45,442 nt of DNA from an uncultured Bacteroidales bacterium (GCA_903929315.1 CAIYUC010000056.1:1-45442); one strand, 5' to 3'. Positions 7,104-17,548 are shown, numbered from the stretch's first letter. Program-made: numbers and translations. Notes: generated by a model not told the origin, from the letters alone.

Positions 7104-9662
7104 TTAATTGACCTTCGCCACCTGTTCTGATTCTGACGGAGCTTTAAGGATCTGAATGATAATCTCCTTTTTCGTTTCATCAAAGTCTACAGTAATAATA
7201 TCATTATCGGTGAGTTTCGTTTTAATAATCTCCTCAGCCAAGGCATCTTCAATGTATTTTTGAATAGCTCTCTTTAAAGGTCGTGCTCCAAACTGTGCAT
7301 CCCAACCTTTCTCAACAATAAAATCCTTTGCTTTTGGTGTGACAACCATCTTGTAACCCATCAATTTAATCCTGTCAAACAAATGGGAGAGTTCAATATC
7401 GATGATCTTGTGAATATCTTCTCTTTCGAGTGATTCGAAAATAACCACATCATCAATCCTGTTCAGGAATTCAGGTGCAAATGTCTTTTTCAACGCGTTC
7501 TCAATAACGCTTCTGGCATGCTCCGAGCTGCCTGCTTCTTTGGCAGAAGTTGAGAATCCTACGCCCTGGCCAAAATCCTTAAGCTGCCTTGAACCAATAT
7601 TGGATGTCATAATGACAATTGAATTCTTAAAATCAACCCTTCTGCCAAAACTATCCGTGAGAACACCATCATCCATTACCTGCAATAATAAATGGAAAAC
7701 ATCAGGATGGGCTTTTTCGATCTCATCCAGAAGGACGATAGAGTAAGGGCGTCTCCTGATCTTTTCGGTTAGTTGTCCGCCCTCTTCATATCCGACATAA
7801 CCCGGGGGCGCACCAATCAGCCTGGAAACTGCGAATTTTTCCATGTACTCACTCATATCAATTCTTACCAGAGCATCCTCTGTATCAAACAGATATTTTG
7901 CCAATACTTTAGCAAGATGCGTTTTCCCAACTCCTGTAGGACCGAGAAAGATGAACGATCCAATGGGTTTATTCGGATCTTTCAGACCTGCCCGGTTCCT
8001 GCGGATCGATCTGACCACTTTCTTGATCGCCTCGGTTTGTCCTATGACCGAATGTTCAAGTTCAGCCTCCATGTTCATCAGCCGGTCACTCTCATTTTTT
8101 GCAATTCGCTGGACAGGGATCCCCGTCATCATAGCCACGACCTCCGCAACATTTTCTTCTGCTACAGTTTCCCGGTTGATCTGTGCCTGCTCTTCCCATT
8201 TATGTTTTTCTTTTTCCAGTAAATCCTGTAATTTTCTTTCGGTATCTCTGAGATCCGCGGCTTCTTCAAACTTCTGGCTATTAATAGCCTGCATTTTTTT
8301 CTTGCGTGTTTCCTCGATCTGGTTCTCTAAATTGATGATCTCGGATGGAACATGAATATTTGAAATATGCACTCTGGCCCCGGCTTCATCCAAAGCATCA
8401 ATCGCCTTATCAGGCAGGTAGCGGTCACTGATATAACGGTCGGTCAGGTGCACACATGCTTTAATGGCCTCATCATTATACCTGACAAGATGGTGGTCTT
8501 CGTATTTTTCCTTGATATTATTAAGGATCTCGACCGTCTCTTCGGCAGTCGTCGGATCCACCAGCACTTTCTGGAACCTTCTTTCAAGTGCCCCGTCTTT
8601 TTCAATGTATTGCCGGTACTCATCCAGAGTGGTTGCACCTATGCACTGAATTTCTCCCCTGGAAAGCGCAGGTTTGAACATATTGGAAGCATCGAGCGAT
8701 CCGGAAGCATTTCCTGCTCCTACAATGGTGTGAATTTCATCAATGAACAGGATAATATTCGGATTCTTCTCAAGTTCATTCAGGACAGCCTTCATTCGTT
8801 CCTCGAATTGTCCCCTGTATTTGGTACCTGCAACTAATGAAGCAAGGTCCAGGGAAACAATACGCTTGTTAAACAATGCCCTGGAAACTTTTCTCTGGAC
8901 GATCCGTAAGGCTAATCCTTCTGCGATAGCAGATTTACCTACCCCGGGTTCTCCGATGAGAATGGGATTATTCTTTTTTCTCCTGCTTAATATCTGTGAT
9001 ATTCTTTCAAGTTCTTTCTGCCGGCCGACGATAGGATCAAGACGTCCTTCCTCTGCTGCTTTTGTTATATCACGTCCGAAATTATCCAAAACAGGCGTCT
9101 TGGATTTGGAGTCAGAGGTCTTTTTAGCCGATGAGCCAAAACCCTTGCCGCTTTCTTCCGGATCTTCATCGTCATCATCTTTAGGGAGTATATCCTTGGG
9201 TTCAAAAGGTTTTTCCTCATTTCCACCTGACAAAAGTGATTTTAACTCCTCCTTGACCAACTCATAGGTCACCCCATAATTCTGGAAAGTTTTTGTCACC
9301 AGGTTATTCTCATCCTTAAGGATGGCCAACAATAAATGTTCGGTACCGATCAACTCACTATTAAACCATTTTGCTTCCAGGTAAGTAATTTTTAACGCAC
9401 GTTCAGCCTGTTTGATCAGAGGCAGGTTTTCAGGATTTATGGGTTTTTCTTTATTACTGGCTACCGCTGTTTCAATCCGTTTACGTATTTCTGCCAAATC
9501 AATTCCGAGGTTCCTGATTATTTTAATTGCCAATCCCTCACCTTCCCTAATGATCCCAAGCAACAGATGCTCGAGGCCAATATAATCATTGCCCAGTCGG
9601 ATAGCTTCCTCCCGGCTATATATTAAAACATCTTTGACTCTTTGAGAAAATTTTGCTTCCAT
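7104..9662 (-). CDS. clpC: ATP-dependent Clp protease ATPase subunit ClpC
   Basis: AAA+ unfoldase that feeds proteins to ClpP. The 852-residue protein has two N-terminal Clp repeats (about 1-140: YIGLEHLLLGI and LIGTEHLLLAI) and an acidic linker. AAA-1 has Walker A GEPGVGKSA (about 237). A UVR-like coiled middle region (QKFEEAADLRDTERKL) marks ClpC and not ClpA or ClpB. AAA-2 has Walker A GPTGVGKTHL and ends in a D2-small domain. All expected motifs are intact. It is convergent with the acyl-CoA dehydrogenase and divergent from gyrA. A ClpS adaptor gene is also in the window at 20035. Confidence 0.95.
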   Translation of the reverse strand: MEAKFSQRVKDVLIYSREEAIRLGNDYIGLEHLLLGIIREGEGLAIKIIRNLGIDLAEIRKRIETAVASNKEKPINPENLPLIKQAERALKITYLEAKWFNSELIGTEHLLLAILKDENNLVTKTFQNYGVTYELVKEELKSLLSGGNEEKPFEPKDILPKDDDDEDPEESGKGFGSSAKKTSDSKSKTPVLDNFGRDITKAAEEGRLDPIVGRQKELERISQILSRRKKNNPILIGEPGVGKSAIAEGLALRIVQRKVSRALFNKRIVSLDLASLVAGTKYRGQFEERMKAVLNELEKNPNIILFIDEIHTIVGAGNASGSLDASNMFKPALSRGEIQCIGATTLDEYRQYIEKDGALERRFQKVLVDPTTAEETVEILNNIKEKYEDHHLVRYNDEAIKACVHLTDRYISDRYLPDKAIDALDEAGARVHISNIHVPSEIINLENQIEETRKKKMQAINSQKFEEAADLRDTERKLQDLLEKEKHKWEEQAQINRETVAEENVAEVVAMMTGIPVQRIAKNESDRLMNMEAELEHSVIGQTEAIKKVVRSIRRNRAGLKDPNKPIGSFIFLGPTGVGKTHLAKVLAKYLFDTEDALVRIDMSEYMEKFAVSRLIGAPPGYVGYEEGGQLTEKIRRRPYSIVLLDEIEKAHPDVFHLLLQVMDDGVLTDSFGRRVDFKNSIVIMTSNIGSRQLKDFGQGVGFSTSAKEAGSSEHARSVIENALKKTFAPEFLNRIDDVVIFESLEREDIHKIIDIELSHLFDRIKLMGYKMVVTPKAKDFIVEKGWDAQFGARPLKRAIQKYIEDALAEEIIKTKLTDNDIITVDFDETKKEIIIQILKAPSESEQVAKVN

Positions 9663-9975
9663 ATTTTACAAGAATTCAGGTTTATAAAAGAACGCACAAG
9701 ATACAAGATTATTGAATTCCAATATATTTTCTTTCAATTCAAGCCAAACAATATACCAAATATTTCACCTGACCTTTTGACAGTCTATAAAAATACAACG
9801 TGTATTCGATGAAAGTGTCCGGAACCCTGATATTTATTAACACTTTCGTGTTAGTAAGAACCCAAAATAAATACCGGAAAACAATAGATTATCCGGGGAA
9901 TTTTTTTTACTTTCGTATCATTATTTTGAAATGTATATCTAATTGTATTTTATATAATTAACTAAATGGTTCAAC
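9663..9975. promoter_or_regulatory. Divergent clpC/gyrA control region with a small hairpin
   Basis: This 313-base AT-rich spacer holds the promoters of two divergent genes and no protein-coding gene. A near-match to the -7 box, TACTTTCG at 9908-9915, precedes gyrA by about 60 bases, but I see no clear -33 partner. A 9-base-pair inverted repeat at 9835-9856 (TATTAACAC, loop TTTC, GTGTTAGTA, one G-T pair) could be a regulator site or a short hairpin. No convincing clpC promoter or heat-shock operator was found. Confidence 0.35.
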
Positions 9976-12534
9976 ATGCCTGAGGGAGAAAAAATCATTT
10001 CGGTAAACATCGAGAACCAGATGAAGTCCGCTTACATTGATTATTCAATGTCTGTAATTGTTGCGAGAGCCTTGCCAGACGTAAGGGATGGATTAAAACC
10101 CGTTCATCGCAGGGTTTTATTCGGAATGTATGAATTAGGGGTGCTTGCCAACCGGGGATATAAAAAATCTGCGAGGATTGTCGGAGAAGTATTGGGCAAG
10201 TATCATCCTCATGGAGATACTTCGGTATATGATGCCATGGTGCGCATGGCCCAGGATTGGACATTACGTTATCCTTTGGTCGATGGGCAGGGGAACTTCG
10301 GTTCCATGGATGGTGACAATCCTGCCGCAATGCGGTATACGGAGGCGAGGATGTCGAAAATTGCCGAGGAGATGGTGGCAGACCTTGAAAAGGACACTGT
10401 CGACTTTCAGTTAAACTTTGATGATACATTAAAGGAACCTAGGGTCCTTCCCTCGAAAATCCCTAATCTGTTACTAAACGGGGCATCCGGGATTGCCGTG
10501 GGAATGGCTACGAATATGGCGCCACATAACCTTAATGAATTGGTAGACGGGATCATTGCTTACATCGATAAACGAGATATTACGATCCCGGAACTCATGC
10601 AGTTTATTAAAGCTCCCGATTTTCCGACCGGCGGTATTATTTACGGATACGATGGCGTAAAAGATGCATTTGAGACAGGAAGAGGCAAGATCATCATGAG
10701 GGGAGAAGCGAATATTGAAACAGAGGAGAATGGAAGGGAAAGTATTGTTGTAACCTCTGTTCCATACCAGGTCAATAAATCGGAGATGATCAAGAAGACC
10801 ACTGAACTGGTCAACGATAAAAAAATTGAAGGAATTACAGAAATCAGGGATGAATCAGACCGGTCCGGTATACGGATCGTATATGAGCTTAAACGGGAGG
10901 TGATCACAAATGTTATCCTGAATAAGCTTTACCAGATGACCCCTCTGCAGACTGCCTTTAACGTCAATAACATTGCACTCGTTAAAGGCCGTCCTCACAC
11001 ACTGAATCTGAAAGACCTTATTACTTACTTTGTTGAACACCGGCATGAAGTGGTCATTCGCCGGACGAATTTTGAGTTGAACGAAGCTGAGAAAAAGGCT
11101 CATATCCTGGAAGGTCTGTTGATTGCATTGGATCACCTGGATGCGGTAATACAACTGATCCGTTCATCTCAAACCCCCGAAGAAGCCAGGACAGGATTAA
11201 TGGCTAATTTCAACCTGACAGAAATTCAGGCGAAAGCGATCCTTGATATGCGGTTACAACGTCTCACCGGACTGGAAAGGGAAAAGATCAGGGCGGAATA
11301 TGATGAACTGCTGAAACTCATTGCGCACCTGAAAAACATACTGGCCGATGAAAGCCTCAGGATGAACATCATTAAAGATGAGCTACGGGAAATCAAGGAG
11401 AAATATGGAGATGAACCGAGAACCCGGATCGTTTATTCACCTACTGATTTTCGGATCGAGGATACAATAGCCGATGAGAATGTCGTCATTACCATCTCTC
11501 ATATGGGATACATTAAAAGAACTCCCCTATCGGAATATCGGCGTCAGAACAGGGGTGGGAGAGGAGTAAAAGGATCGGATGTCAGGGATGAAGATTTCCT
11601 TGAGCACCTGTTCATTGCAACAAACCATAATTATCTTTTGTTCTTTACTGAAAAGGGGAAATGCTTCTGGATGAGGGTATTTGAAATACCTGAAGGATTG
11701 AAAGCTTCCAAAGGGCGAGCCATTCAGAATCTGATCAGCATCGAACCCGGGGATAAGGTCCGGGCATTCGTAAACGTCAAAGATCTGAAAGACGAACAAT
11801 ATATATCCAATAATTACATCATCCTGGGAACCCGGAAAGGGACTATCAAAAAGACATCCCTGGTAGCTTATTCAAGACCACGTCAAAACGGAATTAATGC
11901 AATAACCATTAATGAAGGTGACCAGCTTCTGGAAGCCAAGCTAACGAATGGATTCGACGAAATTCTTATGGCGCTAAAATCCGGCAGAGCCATTCGTTTT
12001 AATGAAATAAAGGTTCGCCCGATGGGTCGGAATGCTGCAGGAGTGAGAGGAATCAGGCTGGCAAATGAGAATGATGAAGTGATAGGAATGGTATGTATAC
12101 CGAAAGATAAAAAATCAGATGTTTTAGTTGTTTCGGAAAACGGATACGGGAAACGGTCAAAGATCGATGATTACCGTGTCACAAATCGCGGAGGTAAAGG
12201 AGTCAAAACTTTGAACATCACCGAAAAAACAGGAGTATTGATAGCAATAAAAGAGGTCACCGATACTGATGACCTTATGATCATCAATAAATCCGGCGTC
12301 ATAATCCGCCTGGGAGTAGGCAGCCTCAGAGTTATGGGCAGAGCAACCCAGGGTGTCAGGTTGATCAAGCTTGATGAAGGAGATGCAATTGCTGCAGTTG
12401 CAAAGGTAGAAGTTGAAGAAGAAACCGACCTGGGGATAAATGATGAAGCTTCCGCAAACGGCGAATCTGCTGAAACAAACAGCACGGAACCGGAAATTAA
12501 CGGAGAAGAAAAGGAACTGCCCGGGAAAAATTAA
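9976..12534 (+). CDS. gyrA: DNA gyrase subunit A
   Basis: Breakage-reunion subunit of gyrase, which introduces negative supercoils with GyrB. The 852-residue protein has the catalytic Tyr121 ([11 protein letters not shown]) and the quinolone-determining segment [12 protein letters not shown]. Here residue 82, equivalent to E. coli Ser83, is Thr, and Asp86 (E. coli Asp87) is kept. The C-terminal beta-pinwheel domain begins with a GyrA box, QNRGGRG, near residue 524, which separates it from ParC. It ends in an acidic tail. The ATG at 9976 gives the standard family start, with Tyr121 at the usual distance. A TPR protein follows 87 bases later on the same strand. Confidence 0.95.
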   Translation: MPEGEKIISVNIENQMKSAYIDYSMSVIVARALPDVRDGLKPVHRRVLFGMYELGVLANRGYKKSARIVGEVLGKYHPHGDTSVYDAMVRMAQDWTLRYPLVDGQGNFGSMDGDNPAAMRYTEARMSKIAEEMVADLEKDTVDFQLNFDDTLKEPRVLPSKIPNLLLNGASGIAVGMATNMAPHNLNELVDGIIAYIDKRDITIPELMQFIKAPDFPTGGIIYGYDGVKDAFETGRGKIIMRGEANIETEENGRESIVVTSVPYQVNKSEMIKKTTELVNDKKIEGITEIRDESDRSGIRIVYELKREVITNVILNKLYQMTPLQTAFNVNNIALVKGRPHTLNLKDLITYFVEHRHEVVIRRTNFELNEAEKKAHILEGLLIALDHLDAVIQLIRSSQTPEEARTGLMANFNLTEIQAKAILDMRLQRLTGLEREKIRAEYDELLKLIAHLKNILADESLRMNIIKDELREIKEKYGDEPRTRIVYSPTDFRIEDTIADENVVITISHMGYIKRTPLSEYRRQNRGGRGVKGSDVRDEDFLEHLFIATNHNYLLFFTEKGKCFWMRVFEIPEGLKASKGRAIQNLISIEPGDKVRAFVNVKDLKDEQYISNNYIILGTRKGTIKKTSLVAYSRPRQNGINAITINEGDQLLEAKLTNGFDEILMALKSGRAIRFNEIKVRPMGRNAAGVRGIRLANENDEVIGMVCIPKDKKSDVLVVSENGYGKRSKIDDYRVTNRGGKGVKTLNITEKTGVLIAIKEVTDTDDLMIINKSGVIIRLGVGSLRVMGRATQGVRLIKLDEGDAIAAVAKVEVEEETDLGINDEASANGESAETNSTEPEINGEEKELPGKN

Positions 12535-12621
12535 TTTTCACTTGCTGTTACTTGAATACATGAAATTATCTATTTTTACTTTCAGAAACCAACGTATTAT
12601 AACTTTCTAAATATAGAACAG

Positions 12622-13809
12622 ATGAAAAAAGTTGCTATTTTATTGGTTTTGGTTATGACCATGACCACTGGTTTTGGACAAAAGAATGTCCGTCAAACCG
12701 CTTCAAATTTCTTAAAAGACGGGAAATTGGATAAGGCAATGGAAGCCATTAACCAGTGCATACAGGATGCCTCTACCTCACAGGATGCCAAAACATGGTT
12801 TATCAGAGGAAATATCTATCTTGAAATTGCAAATACAAAGGATGAAAATTTCAAGAAACTGGATCCTAATCCAATACAACAGGCCTTAAGCTCCTATAAA
12901 AAAGCTTTTGAATTCGACACAAAGAAAGAATACAATGAAGACATCTTTGCAAAGTTAAACTGGCAAAGAAATAACTATTACAACCAGGCTGTAGACTTCT
13001 ATAATAAAAAACAATACAGGGATGCAATGACGGCCTTTGAAAATGGAGCTAACGCCTATTCAGTCATGAATCTGTCAGATACAATTTCACTTTTTTATGC
13101 TGCCGCTTGCGCCACCATGGTCCCGGATAGGGATAAAGCAAAAGGATATTATCTTCAGCTTATAAAGGCAAACTATAAATCACCAGCTGTATATATTTCA
13201 TTATCTGATGTATATAGACAAGAAAAAGACTCTGTTAATGCGTTAAAAGTTGCCCAGATGGGTGAAAAATTGTACCCGAATGATCTTAAATTGTTCCTTG
13301 CCGAAACCAATATATATTTAACCTTTGGCAATACCCCTAAAGCTCTCAGGAATTTAAAATTTGCAACGCAGAAAGATACAACGAACCCGACCATTTTCTT
13401 TGCTCTTGGTACAATTTATGATAAAATTGCAAACGATACGCTACAAACGGTACGGAGCCGGGATGAAGCATTCGCCCAGGCTGTGGTTGCTTACAAATCT
13501 GCTATAAAATTAAACCCGAAATATTTTGATCCGAATTATAATATCGGGGCCTTGTATGTAAATAAAGCTGCATCTATCAATGATGAGGCAAATAAACTAC
13601 CGTTAGATGCAGACGCACAGTTCAAGAAATTAAAAGAGGAGGCCAATCAATACCTGGCCCAGGCAGCACCGTATCTTGAAGTCGCAACAGAAATTCAACC
13701 TAATGATTTAAATACTTTATATTCCTTGAAGCAGATCTATGTGAGGACAAATCAAACAGACAAACTAAAAGTATTGAACAGCAGGATAGATGCACTGCAG
13801 AAGAAATAA
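12622..13809 (+). CDS. Secreted tetratricopeptide-repeat protein
   Basis: The 395-residue protein begins with a signal peptide (about 1-19, ending TTGFGQ). Helical repeats follow: residues 25-60 (FLKDGKLDKAMEAI), 120-150, 185-235 (NDLKLFLAETNIYLTFGN) and 255-300, with a final repeat near 345-390. These match TPR packing motifs, which serve as protein-protein scaffolds. It is presumably periplasmic. A TPR gene directly after gyrA is, as I recall, a common arrangement in Bacteroidales. Specific partners are unknown. A hairpin terminator lies about 50 bases past the stop. Confidence 0.75.
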   Translation: MKKVAILLVLVMTMTTGFGQKNVRQTASNFLKDGKLDKAMEAINQCIQDASTSQDAKTWFIRGNIYLEIANTKDENFKKLDPNPIQQALSSYKKAFEFDTKKEYNEDIFAKLNWQRNNYYNQAVDFYNKKQYRDAMTAFENGANAYSVMNLSDTISLFYAAACATMVPDRDKAKGYYLQLIKANYKSPAVYISLSDVYRQEKDSVNALKVAQMGEKLYPNDLKLFLAETNIYLTFGNTPKALRNLKFATQKDTTNPTIFFALGTIYDKIANDTLQTVRSRDEAFAQAVVAYKSAIKLNPKYFDPNYNIGALYVNKAASINDEANKLPLDADAQFKKLKEEANQYLAQAAPYLEVATEIQPNDLNTLYSLKQIYVRTNQTDKLKVLNSRIDALQKK

Positions 13810-13861
13810 TCGAGTCGTAAATCGTAAATTTAACTTATTCCACAGGCTCAGATAAATGATG

Positions 13862-13888
13862 GAGGACAGGGTTTAACGGTCCTCTTTT
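13862..13888 (+). terminator. Rho-independent terminator after the TPR gene
   Basis: GAGGAC (13862-13867) pairs with GTCCTC (13879-13884) and is followed by TTTT. It ends the gyrA-side transcription unit about 50 bases after the TPR stop codon. Confidence 0.6.
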
Positions 13889-14025
13889 CATTTAATTTTA
13901 TCTATTTAACATAATATTAATTATAAGACAAAGATGAACGACAAAAAACTGGCGTCTGGCTGTCCGTTTCTTGAAAATATTGTGTAAATTGCGTCTATAT
14001 CATTGTTGACAAATTCCTGGGTGCG

Positions 14026-14631
14026 ATGAAAAGATTCTTCATTTTCCTTATTCTCGTAATTATATTGCCTTGCTGCAATAAGAACGAGAATGATAGCTCA
14101 ATTACAAAAATTTATATCAGTGATAATATTAAAAGCCTTGTGTTTAAACCCGGATCCTATTGGATTTATAAATCTGATTCTACTCCACTTACAGACTGCA
14201 CCTATGTTCATCAAATGAACTATGGATTTTATGATGTAGATTATGGATTGAATCGTACTGTGTCATTCGAATACTACTCCCTTGATTATGTCTCCAACTC
14301 CCCGAATGGACAATCAAGCTATAAAAATCATATAGAGACGAATCACATGCTGATGAATCCCACGATTGGATATCCTTATGCATCCGGCCCTGTTTTATTT
14401 ACCTATGATACGACATTTGATTGGAAAACCTTTCCTTCAAAGAATAGATTCATTGACTCTGTAAAAATCGGTAACAGCACTTTTTATAGAGTCCAGGAAA
14501 GTAAATTCACTTTAAATTCACACTATAATACTTTTTATACTGAAGCAAACATTGGACTTGTAAAAAAGGATATTACCATAGATTCAACAGTTCAACAATG
14601 GAATTTGATCAAATGGCATATCGTTAAATAA
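14026..14631 (+). CDS. Predicted lipoprotein, family also found at 43590 and 44240
   Basis: The 201-residue protein has a lipoprotein signal (FLILVIILPCC, lipid-bearing Cys near 16). The mature part shows the pattern PGSYWIYKSD, then DCTYVH, and ends IGLVKKDITIDSTVQQWNLIKWHIVK. The same pattern is seen in the protein at 43590 (GTYWIYRNE, DCTYVT, IGLVIYKK, TWTLVRWHVIQ) and in the decayed gene at 44240. All three are therefore one family, with one member 29 kb away from the other two. Fold and function are not recognised. It is probably an outer-membrane or periplasmic lipoprotein. It is monocistronic. The downstream 279-base gap has no gene. Confidence 0.7.
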   Translation: MKRFFIFLILVIILPCCNKNENDSSITKIYISDNIKSLVFKPGSYWIYKSDSTPLTDCTYVHQMNYGFYDVDYGLNRTVSFEYYSLDYVSNSPNGQSSYKNHIETNHMLMNPTIGYPYASGPVLFTYDTTFDWKTFPSKNRFIDSVKIGNSTFYRVQESKFTLNSHYNTFYTEANIGLVKKDITIDSTVQQWNLIKWHIVK

Positions 14632-14910
14632 TACATTGTATAAAACGCATGCAACCTTTACAGAACCAATATCAACGTGCCTTTCGAAAGTTACCTTCAA
14701 AGCGTTTCCATGCCGGGCTTTAGCGCAAAACTTGTAAAATGCTAAGGAATAAATAAAAATTTGGGTATATCTCTTTCGGGCTAAAGCACTTATGTATTTA
14801 ACTCTTGCCCCTGTCTGAAGACCGGGGTAGTTCAATGGACGCAAAATCCCTGTAATCCTGCTTCCGGAGACTGGAATTACGAATTATTTATGTGAACCTG
14901 AAATAATCCC

Positions 14911-15915
14911 CTACTTCACCGGGAATAAAATATCCGTCTGCCACTTGGCAGGATCTTTTTCTGTCATGGGGTCAGTAATATAGATTTCCCAGGGACCTGC
15001 TGCTTCGTGCTTACCTGCTTCTTTTATGCTTTGACTAAGAACCCAATAAGCTTTTGCCATTTTATCGTAAGATCCTAAATAATGTGCGATCATAACCTCC
15101 TGCGACGGTACTTTTTCGTACCTGACCCGGCCTTTCCCTTTATTTACTGTTTTATCTACAGGTATACCGATGTCCATAACGGAAAACGTGGTAACAGTAT
15201 CATACTTTAAATAAATCGCAAATGGCGCCCCGTTTTGTTTGAGGTTATTACTTTTCATGAACGCCCCGATCTCTGCATATGCTTGTGCGAAAACCTTTTC
15301 ATAGGTTTTGGATCTGGCAGAATCTCTAACTAATAAGACCATTTTCTCTTCCATCATCTTTTGTTCGATCCTGGGCCAACCGGTTCTTTCTTCTGAAACT
15401 TTTTTTAGTTTTACCAGCCCCTTTTCGAAATCCGGGCCCATCATTTTATTCATGAATAATCCTGAGTACCTGGCAATTGGATTGTACCCAAGGTTTCCTT
15501 CAACCGACCAGGAAACTTTGCAGGAATCACCCTGAGGCTCTAACATCATCGTACTTTGTGCTTTAATCGTGCCTTTCATGAATGACAAGTCATAATTAAC
15601 AGTTTGCCCCGGAACGATCGCCGTTATCGACATCTCGCCATCCTTTAATTTCTTTCCGTTCCATTTTCTGACGACACCTACCTGGCCATCCGTTCCTATA
15701 AGTTCAGACTTCATAGTTGAATCCATCTCCTTTGACCAGGGCTCCCAAAGATTCCATTTACCCAAATTGGAAACCAAATCATAAATGACCTGGTTATTCG
15801 CTTTAATAAAGACACTTCTCTCTACTTTATAACTTTTTGGAAGTAAAAAAGCAATTATAACCAATGCAACAATAATGGCAACAAGCCAAATAATAATTCT
15901 TTTAAATGTTTTCAT
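14911..15915 (-). CDS. SRPBCC plus GyrI-like two-domain protein with N-terminal membrane anchor
   Basis: With the ATG at 15915 the protein has 334 residues. An N-terminal hydrophobic anchor (about 6-27, IIIWLVAIIVALVIIAFLL) is followed by a SRPBCC/polyketide-cyclase-like ligand-binding domain (about 30-175, including GKWNLWEPWSK). Next comes a GyrI/AraC-effector-binding-like domain (about 195-334, with AHYLGSYDKMAKAYW and the ending DILFPVK). The longer reading back to 15984 adds 23 residues of poor character before a good signal-like start, so I prefer 15915. Such proteins are thought to bind small hydrophobic ligands; the ligand is unknown. It is monocistronic. Confidence 0.75.
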   Translation of the reverse strand: MKTFKRIIIWLVAIIVALVIIAFLLPKSYKVERSVFIKANNQVIYDLVSNLGKWNLWEPWSKEMDSTMKSELIGTDGQVGVVRKWNGKKLKDGEMSITAIVPGQTVNYDLSFMKGTIKAQSTMMLEPQGDSCKVSWSVEGNLGYNPIARYSGLFMNKMMGPDFEKGLVKLKKVSEERTGWPRIEQKMMEEKMVLLVRDSARSKTYEKVFAQAYAEIGAFMKSNNLKQNGAPFAIYLKYDTVTTFSVMDIGIPVDKTVNKGKGRVRYEKVPSQEVMIAHYLGSYDKMAKAYWVLSQSIKEAGKHEAAGPWEIYITDPMTEKDPAKWQTDILFPVK

Positions 15916-15955
15916 ATCAACTGGTTTTAGTTGGCGTAAAAATAATATAAAATTC

Positions 15956-16144
15956 TCAAAACAGAATTGAGAAAATATAACCAAAACCAGATGTTATTTT
16001 CTCCCGGACTGATTTTTTGCCTTTCAGCTTTTCCGAAAAAATGGGAGAAATATCATTTTCACTGTAATTATTGTCAGGGTCATATTTTCGGGCATAATAC
16101 TTTATTTTGCTCTCCATAATAGTATAGTAATCGGTACTTCTCAT
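15956..16144 (-). CDS. Possible small protein of 62 residues
   Basis: An ATG-started frame encodes a basic, tyrosine-rich peptide (MRSTDYYTIMESKIKYYA) ending in a short hydrophobic tail (GYIFSILF). It sits 40 bases upstream of the SRPBCC gene on the same strand and could be co-transcribed. I recognise no family and see no clear promoter motif, so it may be a chance frame. Confidence 0.3.
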   Translation of the reverse strand: MRSTDYYTIMESKIKYYARKYDPDNNYSENDISPIFSEKLKGKKSVREKITSGFGYIFSILF

Positions 16145-16234
16145 TGTTCCAAATGCTTAATTATTTTAATTTTTCTATATTTAAATTTACTTTGAAGCTT
16201 ATTTTAGTATACAAATATAATTCATTATAATACT

Positions 16235-16365
16235 GATATCAAGTAATTTAAGTAATTTTTTTTACTTAAAATTCAATTGAAATAAATACAAAACATTTTG
16301 CTTAATATTATTAAGTAAAAAATTTAGCTAAAATTTGCTTAAGCTAAAATTTAAGTGTATATTTG
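16235..16365 (+). promoter_or_regulatory. Promoter with clustered operator-like repeats
   Basis: TTTG at 16334-16337, a 20-base spacer and TATATTTG at 16358-16365 form a textbook Bacteroidota promoter. Transcription would start near 16371, about 11 bases before the ATG at 16382. Two direct copies of AGCTAAAATTT (16326-16336 and 16342-16352) overlap and follow the -33 box. A perfect 15-base palindrome CTTAATATTATTAAG occupies 16301-16315. Further TTAAGTAA/TTACTTAA half-sites lie between 16240 and 16270. The arrangement suggests control by at least one dimeric DNA-binding protein. Confidence 0.65.
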
Positions 16366-16381
16366 CAGAAATAAAATAAAA

Positions 16382-17548
16382 ATGAAAAGGTCCTTTTCTT
16401 TTACCGAAAAACCTGTTCTTTTTATACTTAAATCCATCCCATCCCTCCTTCCCGGAATTGAAAAAGCTGTGGCTATCTATTATTCCCATGAAACGAAAAG
16501 ATTATTATCCCATTCCATCAGGTATGAAAATACAGGTTACCTGCTGGAAGAATTATCCCTTGAAGATACCAGCGCAATTATGAGGAAACTGAGAACCGAA
16601 AGTTCTCCTCATTCATGGTTGATGACAGAAGATATCCCCTTCGAGATCAAAGCTAAACAAAAAGTTCAGTTAAATATATTCAATGAGCTTAATAACAATA
16701 TATTATTAATAAGAATTCAAAATGAATATGACCTCTTGAGCGATCTTTTCTTTATCTATTTTAATCAAAACCTGAGCAACTTCGGAACGGTGAACAATGC
16801 TAAATCCTTAACAACTGAGAATAAAACTATTATAGCTCACATTTTAAGAAATACCATTCATACAATTTTTTTAACACTCAAAGAAGACAAAGAGTTATTC
16901 GCTGAACTTCATGAAAATACAAAGTCCTTACTGACAGAGATGACTTCTCTTAAAGAAGAGCTGGAATCGACAAGGTCTAAATATAATAAAGGTTTTATTC
17001 GTCTATGTCAGAATTGGTTACTTGAAATCTCCCAAAAGCATGATCATATTTACCGGCTTTCTGACAGTGCAATTGAAAAGCTAAAACATTTCGAAGGTGA
17101 TATCAATGCCCTCAGGAACATCCTTGAAAAAGCCGCGCATTTTGCAGAGTCATTTGCCCTTGACAGTAGTTTACAGGATATCCTGATTGCTGATTTCCAT
17201 ATAATCATAACGGACGAACCGGTAAAAAAGACAAAAGAATTAGTTCCCGAACATTTCGCAGAGTTACCCATCAAATATTCTAAAACGCTGGTCCTTCTTG
17301 ATAAGCTGGAAAATGCTGCCCTGAATGTAAAATCAAAAAACAAATTACTCACCAGCGCTAACCTGGGCAATGAGTTTCCAACCCCGATCACACCTCCTGC
17401 TATCACGGATGCGTTGAAAAAACATAGGGCTAAGATTCTTTTCCTGTTTAAGGAATACCCGCATCGCTGGGAGATCATCCGGGCTGAATTCCGGCCGATT
17501 CACAATATACTGAATGTCAGGCAAGATCTTAAACAACTTTCGGCTTGA
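16382..17548 (+). CDS. Unknown protein with possible GAF-like and regulator-linker-like regions
   Basis: With the ATG at 16382 the protein has 388 residues; a start at 16355 would lie upstream of the -7 promoter box. Residues 1-130 have alternating strands and helices reminiscent of a GAF-type sensor (weak). Residues 165-210 look coiled (LLTEMTSLKEELESTR). Residues 225-275 contain LSDSAIEKLKHFEGDINALR, which resembles the segment linking the AAA+ and DNA-binding domains in NtrC-type regulators, although no AAA+ domain or Walker motif is present. The C terminus is basic. There is no signal peptide, so it is probably cytosolic. Function is unknown; a sensor or transcription-associated role is a guess. 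Confidence 0.6.
   Translation: MKRSFSFTEKPVLFILKSIPSLLPGIEKAVAIYYSHETKRLLSHSIRYENTGYLLEELSLEDTSAIMRKLRTESSPHSWLMTEDIPFEIKAKQKVQLNIFNELNNNILLIRIQNEYDLLSDLFFIYFNQNLSNFGTVNNAKSLTTENKTIIAHILRNTIHTIFLTLKEDKELFAELHENTKSLLTEMTSLKEELESTRSKYNKGFIRLCQNWLLEISQKHDHIYRLSDSAIEKLKHFEGDINALRNILEKAAHFAESFALDSSLQDILIADFHIIITDEPVKKTKELVPEHFAELPIKYSKTLVLLDKLENAALNVKSKNKLLTSANLGNEFPTPITPPAITDALKKHRAKILFLFKEYPHRWEIIRAEFRPIHNILNVRQDLKQLSA

Noticed and set aside
7540-9267. Several plus-strand frames of 60-174 codons inside clpC
   Set aside because: They are antisense shadows of a clear, conserved ClpC reading frame.
14822-14900. tRNA-like stretch (GGGGTAGTTCAATGGA)
   Set aside because: It resembles a D-arm of a glycine-type tRNA, but there is no acceptable anticodon arm, no TTCRA T-loop at the right distance and no acceptor pairing.
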